A stretch of 43,507 nucleotides of DNA. It comes from Isoptericola sp042668085 (GTDB lineage Bacteria > Actinomycetota > Actinomycetes > Actinomycetales > Cellulomonadaceae). Each line of letters begins with the position of its first letter. Positions within the stretch are counted from its first letter, which is position 1. The notes below the pieces were generated by a model that saw only the letters and a program-made list of their open reading frames with translations, did not search any database and was not told where the DNA came from. Below, in pieces: positions 1 to 6,389 of this stretch. A program made the position numbers and the translations under genes. The stretch spans positions 1 through 43,507 of the forward strand of contig NZ_JBHVBO010000019.1 of assembly GCF_042668085.1 (NCBI RefSeq), written 5' to 3'.

Positions 1-463
1 GGACGTCCTTGGGGAGCTTGCTGAAAAGCGGGGCGTGCGGATTGCGGTTCTTGGCCGCCTCCCGTCGGGCGATCGCCGCGTCCGTCTGGTCACCGCAGGC
101 GCGCTGGATGCCCATCACCGCGATCGTGCCGCCGTCGGCGAGGTCGAGCCGCACCCACGGGTCGTTCGGGCCGAGCCGGACCTCGACGATCTCCGGCCAC
201 GCGAGCGTCCGGGACCGGACGAGGTTGCGCACCCGCAGGCCCTCCTCCGACGGCACGGCGTGCACGCCGCCGAGCCGCCACAGCAGCCAGGTCACGCCCA
301 GCGCGAAGACGACGAAGGAGATTTTGTTCACCGCGGCGGCGCCCATCGGCCCGTTCGAGCCGAGACCGACGACGACGCTGCCGACCGCGGCGACCACCCA
401 CACGAACCAGGCGGCGACCTGGCCCCACAGCGGGCGGAACGTGCGGAACCGTGACGTGCTCAT
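1..463 (-). CDS. PH-domain membrane protein, 3' end cut by the window edge
   Basis: The reading frame starts at ATG 463 and stays open to base 1, so at least 154 residues are present and the C-terminus is missing. Two hydrophobic segments (about residues 16-34 and 48-64) are followed by a soluble part rich in short strands with a W-P-E-I-V-E-V pattern, as in bacterial PH domains of the small actinobacterial membrane-protein family usually found beside hisG. The likely place is the cytoplasmic membrane with the PH domain in the cytosol; no substrate can be named. It lies 61 bp after the hisG stop on the same strand. A weak -10-like CAGCGT sits 7 bases before the ATG. Family assignment is by residue pattern only. 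Confidence 0.7.
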   Translation of the reverse strand, partial: MSTSRFRTFRPLWGQVAAWFVWVVAAVGSVVVGLGSNGPMGAAAVNKISFVVFALGVTWLLWRLGGVHAVPSEEGLRVRNLVRSRTLAWPEIVEVRLGPNDPWVRLDLADGGTIAVMGIQRACGDQTDAAIARREAAKNRNPHAPLFSKLPKDV

Positions 464-498
464 GCCCACCACGCTGCCACCGCCCGCGCGTGCTCGAC

Positions 499-521
499 AG
501 GTCGGCGGGCGCCGACCCGCC
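499..521 (-). terminator. Possible hairpin just after hisG
   Basis: GGCGGG (504-509) and CCCGCC (516-521) can pair across a 6-base loop directly after the hisG stop codon; an alternative GTCGGC/GCCGAC pairing (501-506 with 511-516) is also possible. There is no U tract. Short stems are common by chance in DNA this GC-rich. Confidence 0.25.
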
Positions 522-524
522 GGG

Positions 525-1373
525 TCACAGGCGGCTGGCGTGGATGGAGGTGACGATGATGCCGCGCGCCCCCACCTCGTACAGCGCGTCCATCACGCGG
601 TTGGTCTCCGAGCGCTTCACCATCGACCGCACCGCCGCCGACTCGCCGTTGTGCAGCGGCGACACGGTGGGCGACTCGAAGCCGGGCGTCACCGCGACCG
701 CGGCGTCCACGAGCTCCATCGGCACGTCGTAGTCCATGAGCACGTACTCGTGCGCGGTGATGACGCCCTGGAGGCGACGGGTGAGCACCTCCAGCCCCGC
801 CGGCTCCGCCACGTCGCTGCGGCGGATGAGCAGCGCCTCGGAGCGCAGGATCGGCTCGCCGAACACCTCCAGGCCCGCCGCGCGCAGCGTGGTGCCCGTC
901 TCGACGACGTCGGCGATGACGTCCGCGACGCCGAGGCGCACGGAGCTCTCCACGGCGCCGTCCAGGTGCACCACGGCCGACGGCTCGATCCCCCGCTCGC
1001 GCAGGTACGAGCGGACGAGCGTGTCGTACGACGACGCCACGCGTCGGCCGGTGATCTGCGCGACGTCGGTGATCGTGCCGGCGGGCGCCGCGAAGCGGAA
1101 CGTGGAGGCGGCGAAGCCCAGCGGGAGGTGCTCGACGGCGTCGGCCCCCGAGTCGAGCAGCAGGTCCCGGCCGGTGATGCCGACGTCGACGGTGCCGGAC
1201 CCCACGTACACCGCGACGTCGCGCGGGCGCAGGAAGAAGAACTCGGCGCCGTTGTCCGGGTCCGCGAGCACCAGCTCACGGGTGTCGCGGCGCTGGCGGT
1301 AGCCCGCCTCGCGCAGCATGTCGGAGGCCGGGACGGAGAGGGACCCCTTGTTGGGGACGGCGATACGGAGCAC
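525..1373 (-). CDS. hisG: ATP phosphoribosyltransferase, long form (HisG)
   Basis: Catalyses the first step of histidine synthesis, joining PRPP and ATP to give phosphoribosyl-ATP in the cytosol. The 282-residue product opens with the typical L-R-I-A-V-P-N-K-G-S-L and has D-V-G-I-T-G at 63-68 and the PRPP-binding loop E-T-G-T-T-L at 158-163. The length fits the long, self-regulated form with a C-terminal ACT-like domain (last ~75 residues) that binds histidine, so no HisZ partner is needed. The start is GTG 1373, with GAGCGAGG upstream as ribosome site; longer in-frame extensions lack the family N-terminus. It follows hisE after 116 bp that contain a strong hairpin. Confidence 0.96.
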   Translation of the reverse strand: MLRIAVPNKGSLSVPASDMLREAGYRQRRDTRELVLADPDNGAEFFFLRPRDVAVYVGSGTVDVGITGRDLLLDSGADAVEHLPLGFAASTFRFAAPAGTITDVAQITGRRVASSYDTLVRSYLRERGIEPSAVVHLDGAVESSVRLGVADVIADVVETGTTLRAAGLEVFGEPILRSEALLIRRSDVAEPAGLEVLTRRLQGVITAHEYVLMDYDVPMELVDAAVAVTPGFESPTVSPLHNGESAAVRSMVKRSETNRVMDALYEVGARGIIVTSIHASRL

Positions 1374-1450
1374 AGCGGTTACCTCGCTCGGATCAGGGCT
1401 GGGGTTCAGGACGGGACGTGTCGGGCGACTGGGCGCGCGCGACGGACGAC

Positions 1451-1478
1451 GGGGCCGCACCGCGGGCGGTGCGGCCCC
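1451..1478 (-). terminator. Perfect 12-bp hairpin between hisE and hisG
   Basis: GGGGCCGCACCG (1451-1462) and its exact complement (1467-1478) flank a 4-base loop, 11 bases after the hisE stop codon. It is strong enough to terminate or attenuate transcription before hisG, although no U tract follows on the minus strand, which is common for actinobacterial terminators. Confidence 0.6.
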
Positions 1479-1489
1479 GGTCCGGGCGC

Positions 1490-1753
1490 TCACAGATGCG
1501 CGTACACGTCCTCGAGCGTCAGTCCCTTGGCCAGCATGAGCACCTGCAGGTGGTACAGCAGCTGCGAGATCTCCTCCGCGGCGGCCTCGTCGGTCTCGTG
1601 CTCGGCGGCCATCCAGACCTCGGCCGCCTCCTCCACGATCTTCTTGCCGATCGCATGCACGCCGGCGTCCAGCTCGGCCACGGTCCCCGACCCGACGGGG
1701 CGGGTCGCGGCCTTCTCGGTCAGCTCGGCGAACAGGGAGTCGAACGTCTTCAC
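1490..1753 (-). CDS. hisE: Phosphoribosyl-ATP pyrophosphatase (HisE)
   Basis: Hydrolyses phosphoribosyl-ATP to phosphoribosyl-AMP, the second step of histidine synthesis. The 87-residue protein is the stand-alone actinobacterial HisE. It shows the helical MazG-like core with acidic Mg-binding residues in K-K-I-V-E-E-A-A-E-V-W (37-47) and A-A-A-E-E-I-S-Q-L-L-Y-H-L (57-69). The start is GTG 1753; a TAGGCT -10 box lies exactly six bases upstream and there is no Shine-Dalgarno, so the mRNA is probably leaderless. It is followed by hisG, as is usual, but with an intervening hairpin. Confidence 0.96.
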   Translation of the reverse strand: MKTFDSLFAELTEKAATRPVGSGTVAELDAGVHAIGKKIVEEAAEVWMAAEHETDEAAAEEISQLLYHLQVLMLAKGLTLEDVYAHL

Positions 1754-1759
1754 CCGCCC

Positions 1760-1765
1760 AGCCTA
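1760..1765 (-). promoter_or_regulatory. -10 box of hisE (leaderless)
   Basis: TAGGCT on the minus strand, six bases before the hisE GTG. The spacing puts the transcription start at or next to the first base of the start codon. Confidence 0.6.
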
Positions 1766-1892
1766 GACGCCGGGACCCCTCTCTCCGGGCCGGGTTCCGG
1801 TCCTCGGGACGGTGAGTTCTGGATGTTCAGGGCGCTTGGCACACTATTTTTCCGAAGGTATGGCGAGGTCATGGGAGGCGCCGTCCGCTGCC

Positions 1893-2555
1893 TCAGTGCG
1901 CGTGGGCCGACGCCAGACCGCGCAGGGCCTCGATCTCCGCCGGGACGTCGTCGGCCCCGTACACCGCGGAGCCCGCCACGAAGACGTTCGCCCCCGCGTC
2001 CGCCGCCCGCTCGATCGTGTCGCGCGACACTCCCCCGTCGACCTGGATCCAGACGTCGAGCCCCGACTCCCCCACCGCCTGCCGGGCCCGCCGGATCTTC
2101 GGCAGCGTGCCGTCGATGAACGACTGCCCGCCGAAGCCGGGCTCCACGGTCATGACGAGGATCATGTCGATCTCCGGCAGGAGGTCGAGGAACGGCTCCA
2201 CGGGCGTGGCCGGCCGGAGCGCGACGCCCGCCCGCGCGCCCAGGCGCCGCAGCTCGCGCGCGAGGCGCACCGGGGCCGTGGCTGCCTCCGCGTGGAACGT
2301 CACCGAGGCGGCGCCGGCCTCCGCGTACGCCGGCGCCCAGCGGTCCGGGTCGTCGATCATCAGGTGCGCGTCGATCGGCACCGGGGAGACCTGCGACAGC
2401 CGTTCGAAGACCGGCAGCCCCAGCGTGAGGTTCGGCACGAAGTGGTTGTCCATGACGTCCACGTGGGCGTAGTCGGCGGTGGCGATGGCCCCCAGGTCGC
2501 GCTCGAGGTTCGCGAAGTCGGCCGACAGGATGCTCGGGTTGATCAGCGCAGGCAT
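1893..2555 (-). CDS. rpe: Ribulose-phosphate 3-epimerase
   Basis: Interconverts ribulose 5-phosphate and xylulose 5-phosphate in the pentose phosphate pathway. The 220-residue TIM barrel begins I-N-P-S-I-L-S-A-D-F, has the metal and catalytic site in H-V-D-V-M-D-N-H-F-V-P-N, H-L-M-I at ~83, M-T-V-E-P-G-F-G-G-Q-S-F and the second catalytic Asp in Q-V-D-G-G-V. The start is ATG 2555 with a TACGCT -10 box six bases upstream, so it is probably leaderless. The 139 bp between its stop and hisE include an unusually AT-rich patch near 1840-1865 without a clear function. It is divergent from the GNAT gene with only 38 bp between the start codons. Confidence 0.96.
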   Translation of the reverse strand: MPALINPSILSADFANLERDLGAIATADYAHVDVMDNHFVPNLTLGLPVFERLSQVSPVPIDAHLMIDDPDRWAPAYAEAGAASVTFHAEAATAPVRLARELRRLGARAGVALRPATPVEPFLDLLPEIDMILVMTVEPGFGGQSFIDGTLPKIRRARQAVGESGLDVWIQVDGGVSRDTIERAADAGANVFVAGSAVYGADDVPAEIEALRGLASAHAH

Positions 2556-2561
2556 GCGCCC

Positions 2562-2587
2562 AGCGTAGGCGGCGCAGCCACTACGCT
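2562..2587. promoter_or_regulatory. Back-to-back -10 boxes of rpe and the GNAT gene
   Basis: TACGCT occurs on the minus strand (2567-2562) six bases before the rpe ATG, and again on the plus strand (2582-2587) six bases before the GNAT GTG. Only 14 bp separate the two hexamers, so the -35 region of each promoter overlaps the -10 region of the other. Confidence 0.6.
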
Positions 2588-2593
2588 CGCCCC

Positions 2594-3187
2594 GTGCCAC
2601 CGCTCCCCTCCCCCGCCGAGCCGTCGCCGACGACCGCCGCACCGACGACCGCCGCACCGACGACCGCCGCACCGACGGCTGTTGCGGCGCCGGTCGTGCG
2701 CGCCGCCGTCGCGGACGACCTGCCCACCGTCGCGGCGATCCTCGAGCCGTACGTCACCGGCACGGCCGTGACGTTCGACGAGCAGACTCCCGACGTCGCC
2801 ACCTGGCGGCAGCGCCTCGTCGACCTCGACGCCCGCGGCCTGCCGTTCCTCGTGGCCGAGGTCGACGGCGCCGTCGTCGGCTACGCGTACGCGGCGCCCT
2901 GGCGGCCCAAGGCCGCCTACCGGTACACGGTCGAGGACACGATCTACCTCGCGCCCGCCGCCCAGGGCCGGGGCGTCGGCTCCCTGCTCATGACGGCGCT
3001 GCTCGAGGCCTGCACGCGCGCCGGCGTGCGGCAGGTCGTCGCCGTCGTGGCCGACGACCCCGCGGCGGCCGGCTCGCTCCCCCTGCACCGGCGGTTCGGC
3101 TTCGAGGTCGCCGGCGTGCTGCGCGACGTCGGGGTCAAGCACGGCCGCTCCGTGAGCACGACGCTGCTGCAGCGCACCCTCGCCTGA
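2594..3187 (+). CDS. GNAT N-acetyltransferase of the phosphinothricin acetyltransferase-like type
   Basis: Probably acetylates an amine on a small molecule using acetyl-CoA. After a Pro/Thr/Ala-rich N-terminus, the GNAT fold starts near residue 35. The stretch V-G-Y-A-Y-A-A-P-W-R-P-K-A-A-Y-R-Y-T-V-E is the signature of the PAT/methionine-sulfoximine acetyltransferase group; A-Q-G-R-G-V-G-S-L-L is the acetyl-CoA loop; H-R-R-F-G-F-E-V-A-G closes the domain. GTG 2594 is preceded by TACGCT at six bases; GTG 2696 (just before the domain) is an alternative start that would remove the repeat. The substrate may be methionine sulfoximine or a similar compound, not shown by sequence. It ends 11 bp before the convergent rsmB stop. 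Confidence 0.85.
   Translation: MPPLPSPAEPSPTTAAPTTAAPTTAAPTAVAAPVVRAAVADDLPTVAAILEPYVTGTAVTFDEQTPDVATWRQRLVDLDARGLPFLVAEVDGAVVGYAYAAPWRPKAAYRYTVEDTIYLAPAAQGRGVGSLLMTALLEACTRAGVRQVVAVVADDPAAAGSLPLHRRFGFEVAGVLRDVGVKHGRSVSTTLLQRTLA
2627..2671 (+). repeat. Three perfect 15-bp tandem repeats in the GNAT N-terminus
   Basis: CCGACGACCGCCGCA occurs three times in a row (2627-2641, 2642-2656, 2657-2671), encoding P-T-T-A-A repeats, with a decayed fourth unit after them. It is a likely site of copy-number variation. Confidence 0.9.
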
Positions 3188-3198
3188 CGAGGGGTCGG

Positions 3199-4722
3199 TC
3201 AGCGGAGCCGGCGCAGCAGCGTGACGTGCATCGCGTCGGTGCCGTGCACGTGCGGCCACAGCTGGACGTCCAGGCCGTGCGCCCCGCCGTCGTCGGCGCC
3301 CAGGTCGATGTCCGCGCCGGGCACCAGCGCGCCGCGCAGCGCCGACCGGGCGTCGATCCGCTCCGCGTCGTCGCGGCGGCGCAGCACGTCGTCGACCACG
3401 AGCCGCGTCTCCGCCAGGTGCGGGGAGCAGGTGACGTACGCGACGACCCCGCCGGGACGCACCGCGTCGAGGGCGGACCCGAGCAGCTCCCGCTGCAGCA
3501 CCGTCAGCGTGCCGAGGTCCGCCGGCGTGCGACGCCAGCGCGACTCGGGGCGACGGCGCAGGGCGCCGAGCCCGGTGCAGGGGGCGTCGACGAGCACCCG
3601 GTCGTAGGCGGCGGGCTCCTCGGCGCCGACCTCCCGCCCGTCGCCCGTGCGCACGCGCTCGACGACGTCGCCCGGCACGGCGCGCAGGGCCCGCTCGACG
3701 AGGCGCGCACGGTGCGGCTGCACCTCGTTGGCGACGAGGGTGGCACCCCGCTCCCCCGCGAGCGCCGCGAGGAGCGCGGCCTTGCCGCCCGGCCCGGCGC
3801 AGAGGTCGAGCCAGCGGGCGTCCGGTCCGTCGAGCGGGGCTCCCGCGAGGGCGAGGGTGACGAGCTGGGAGCCCTCGTCCTGCACGCCGGCGCGGGCGTC
3901 CGCGACGGCGGGCAGCGCGGCGGGGTCGCTGCCGCCGGCGAGGACGAGCGCGGTGGGCGCCCAGCGGCCCGCCTCGAGCCGTACGTCGGCGTCGTGGGCC
4001 TGCTCCCGGAGGACCTCCGGGCCGGCGAGGCCGGGGCGCGCGACGAGCGTGACGCGGGGCGCGGCGTTGTCGGCGTCGAGGAGGTCGGCGATCTCGTCCG
4101 GGCTGCGGCCGTGGCCCGCGAGCGCCTCGCGCAGTGCGCGGGCGATCCACACGGGGTGCGAGCCGGTGGTGGCGAGGGCGGTGACGGCGTCGGGCGCCTC
4201 CTCGGTGAGGAGGGAGAGCCAGTCCTCGAGGGGGGTGCGTCCGACGGCGCGCAGGACGGCGTTGACCATCTGGGCGGGCCCGGCGCCCACGCGGTCGCGG
4301 GCGAGGGCGACAGTCTCGGAGACCGCGGCGTGGGACGGGACGCGCATGCCGAGGAGCTGGTGCGTCCCGAGGCGGAGCACGTCGAGCACCTCGGGGTCGA
4401 GCTGGTCGAGGGGGCGTGTCACGCAGCGGGCGAGGATCGCGTCGTAGCGTCCGCGCAGGCGCAGGGTGCCGTACGCGAGCTCGGTGGCGAAGGCGGCGTC
4501 GCGCCCGGTGATGCGGCGCTCGCGCAGCAGGGGCGGCAGCACGAGGTTGGCGTAGGCGTCGGAGCCGTCGACCTGGCGCAGGACGTCGTAGGCGGCGGTG
4601 CGGGCGGGGTCGGTGCGGCGGCGGCGTTCGCCGGGTGCCTGGGCGCTGCGGTGCGTCTCGCCGCGGGTGCGGGCGGCGCTGCGCTGGCGGCCCTTGCTGT
4701 TGCGGGAGCGGTCCGCGCTCAT
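3199..4722 (-). CDS. rsmB: 16S rRNA (cytosine-5) methyltransferase RsmB/Sun family
   Basis: Methylates a cytosine of 16S rRNA (C967 in E. coli) using S-adenosylmethionine. The 507-residue protein has a basic N-terminal tail (1-40), a NusB-like RNA-binding domain (about 40-170) and a C-terminal methyltransferase domain. That domain carries the SAM motif D-L-C-A-G-P-G-G-K, the D-A-P-C-T-G-L-G catalytic motif and a second cysteine in V-T-C-S-P-H. ATG 4722 overlaps the fmt stop codon (ATGA), so it is translationally coupled to fmt, as in many bacteria. Confidence 0.93.
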   Translation of the reverse strand: MSADRSRNSKGRQRSAARTRGETHRSAQAPGERRRRTDPARTAAYDVLRQVDGSDAYANLVLPPLLRERRITGRDAAFATELAYGTLRLRGRYDAILARCVTRPLDQLDPEVLDVLRLGTHQLLGMRVPSHAAVSETVALARDRVGAGPAQMVNAVLRAVGRTPLEDWLSLLTEEAPDAVTALATTGSHPVWIARALREALAGHGRSPDEIADLLDADNAAPRVTLVARPGLAGPEVLREQAHDADVRLEAGRWAPTALVLAGGSDPAALPAVADARAGVQDEGSQLVTLALAGAPLDGPDARWLDLCAGPGGKAALLAALAGERGATLVANEVQPHRARLVERALRAVPGDVVERVRTGDGREVGAEEPAAYDRVLVDAPCTGLGALRRRPESRWRRTPADLGTLTVLQRELLGSALDAVRPGGVVAYVTCSPHLAETRLVVDDVLRRRDDAERIDARSALRGALVPGADIDLGADDGGAHGLDVQLWPHVHGTDAMHVTLLRRLR

Positions 4723-5702
4723 CGGGCGTCCTGCCCGAGGCGCAGGCCGGCGTCCGCGGTGTCTCCGGTGAAGAGACCTCGGGCGCCGCGGGCCCAGTCC
4801 GCGGCGGACATCGGCTTCTTGCCCACGGGCTGCACCTGGCCGAGGGCGACGGCGTGGGTGGCGGTGCCGACGAGAACCTCCTTCTTGCCGGCGCGCACCT
4901 CGCCGGGGGCGAGGTCGGTGACGTCGGGGCGCGGGGTGACGGGGCCGAGCCCGAGGCGGGCCCCGGGGGCGGCGTCGGGGCCGGTGGTGGGTGGCAGCGT
5001 GGTCCACGCCCCGGGGGCGGGGGTGACGGCCCGCACGCGGCGGTCGACGGCGAGGGCGGGGTCGTCCCAGCGGACGCGGGCGTCGTCGGTCGTGACCTTC
5101 GGCGCGAGGGAGGCGCCGTCGGCGGGCTGCGGCTGGGGGGCGAGGCGGCCGTCCTCGAGGGCGTCGAGGGTCGCGACGAGCAGGTCGGCGCCGCTGGTGG
5201 CGAGGCGGCCGAGCAGGTCGCCGGAGGTGTCGCGGGGGCGGATCGTCTCGGTGGCGGTGCCGAGCACGGGGCCGGTGTCCATGCCCTCGTCGAGGAGGAA
5301 CGTGGTGGCGCCCGTGACCTCGTCGCCCGCGAGGACGGCGTGCTGCACGGGGGCGGCCCCGCGCCACGCGGGCAGCACGGAGAAGTGCAGGTTGACCCAG
5401 CCGAGCCGGGGCGCGGCGAGCACGTCGGGGCGCAGCAGGTGCCCGTACGCCACGACGGGTGCGGCGTCGACGTCGAGCTCCCGCAGGCGGGCGAGGAACT
5501 CCTCGCCGCGGGGGCGCTCGGTGAGCACCGGGGTGCCGGCCTCCTCGGCCGCGAGGCGTACGGGGCTGGGCACGAGGCGGCGGCCGCGTCCGGCGGGCGC
5601 GTCGGCCCGGGTCAGGACGGCCACGACCTCGTGGCGTGACGCCAGGAGGGCGCGCAGGGAGGGGACGGCAGGGTCGGGGGTTCCGGCGAAGAGCAGGCGC
5701 AC
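4719..5702 (-). CDS. fmt: Methionyl-tRNA formyltransferase
   Basis: Formylates the initiator Met-tRNA with 10-formyl-tetrahydrofolate. The 327-residue protein starts R-L-L-F-A-G-T-P, and has N-L-H-F-S-V-L-P-A-W-R-G-A-A-P as catalytic core (here Phe replaces the more usual Ser/Pro of H-x-S-L-L-P) and D-x-G-M-D-T-G-P-V, followed by the C-terminal beta-barrel domain that grips tRNA. Two consecutive GTG codons (5705 and 5702) are possible starts. A TACGAT -10 box lies six bases before GTG 5702, the spacing seen at the other leaderless genes here, so I choose 5702. Coupled to rsmB by a 4-base overlap. Confidence 0.95.
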   Translation of the reverse strand: MRLLFAGTPDPAVPSLRALLASRHEVVAVLTRADAPAGRGRRLVPSPVRLAAEEAGTPVLTERPRGEEFLARLRELDVDAAPVVAYGHLLRPDVLAAPRLGWVNLHFSVLPAWRGAAPVQHAVLAGDEVTGATTFLLDEGMDTGPVLGTATETIRPRDTSGDLLGRLATSGADLLVATLDALEDGRLAPQPQPADGASLAPKVTTDDARVRWDDPALAVDRRVRAVTPAPGAWTTLPPTTGPDAAPGARLGLGPVTPRPDVTDLAPGEVRAGKKEVLVGTATHAVALGQVQPVGKKPMSAADWARGARGLFTGDTADAGLRLGQDAR

Positions 5703-5708
5703 CACCCG

Positions 5709-5714
5709 ATCGTA
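5709..5714 (-). promoter_or_regulatory. -10 box of fmt (leaderless)
   Basis: TACGAT on the minus strand, six bases before GTG 5702 and three before GTG 5705; it decides for the second GTG. Confidence 0.5.
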
Positions 5715-5765
5715 GTCGGGCGGCGACGCGCGGCGGCCCGGTCGGGGCGGGCCGGCTGACCGCGC

Positions 5766-6389
5766 CTACCGTGAGACGGGCAGCCCGAGGGAGCGCAGCG
5801 AGGCGCGCAGCGCGGGGGTGTCCGTGAAGCGGACGGCGTGGAAGCCCAGCTCGCGGGCCGCGGCGACGTTGGCGGGACTGTCGTCCACGAAGACGGCGCG
5901 GGAGGGCTCGACGTCGTGCGTGACCGCGAGGTGGCGGAAGATCGCCGGGTCGGGCTTTGCGAGGCCCACGCGCCCGGAGACGACGACGTGCTCCATGCGG
6001 GCCGTGGCGGGGGCGGCGCCGGCGGCGTGCCGGAACAGCTCGGCGGACCAGTTCGTGAGCCCGAGGAGGCGCACGCCTGCGGCGCGCAGCTCCTCGACGA
6101 GCTCCGCCGAGCCCGGCACGGGGCCGGTCAGGGTGCCGGGGAAGCCCGCCACGTACTCGTCCAGGAGGGGCTGCAGGTGGGGACGGTCGTCGAGGCTCGC
6201 GCGGGCGTCGGCCCAGCTGCGGCCGGCGTCCTGGGCGAGGTTGAACGCCGGGAAGTCGATCTCCGCCATCCACGCGTCGACCTCGGCGCGGGTGCGGCCG
6301 GGGAACGCCCCGTAGGGGTCCCAGCCGACGAGCACGTTGCCGAAGTCGAGCACCACGGTGTCGACGAGGGCTGCGGCGGGGGCGGTCAT
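5766..6389 (-). CDS. HAD-superfamily phosphatase
   Basis: A cytosolic phosphatase of the haloacid dehalogenase superfamily; the substrate is unknown. The 207-residue protein shows motif I as V-L-D-F-G-N-V-L, where D-x-G-N-V replaces the usual D-x-D, as in the YihX sugar-phosphate phosphatase group. Motif II is L-T-N-W-S, motif III is the Lys in G-L-A-K-P-D-P, and motif IV is V-F-V-D-D-S-P-A-N-V. A helical cap lies between motifs I and II. Its ATG 6389 overlaps the priA stop by one base (TGATG), so it is cotranscribed and coupled with priA, although no functional link is known. Confidence 0.88.
   Translation of the reverse strand: MTAPAAALVDTVVLDFGNVLVGWDPYGAFPGRTRAEVDAWMAEIDFPAFNLAQDAGRSWADARASLDDRPHLQPLLDEYVAGFPGTLTGPVPGSAELVEELRAAGVRLLGLTNWSAELFRHAAGAAPATARMEHVVVSGRVGLAKPDPAIFRHLAVTHDVEPSRAVFVDDSPANVAAARELGFHAVRFTDTPALRASLRSLGLPVSR

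Noticed and set aside
1820..1892. AT-richer patch between rpe and hisE as an origin or promoter
   Set aside because: Only a short run (ACTATTTTTCC) with no paired -35/-10 or repeats; hisE already has a closer -10 box.
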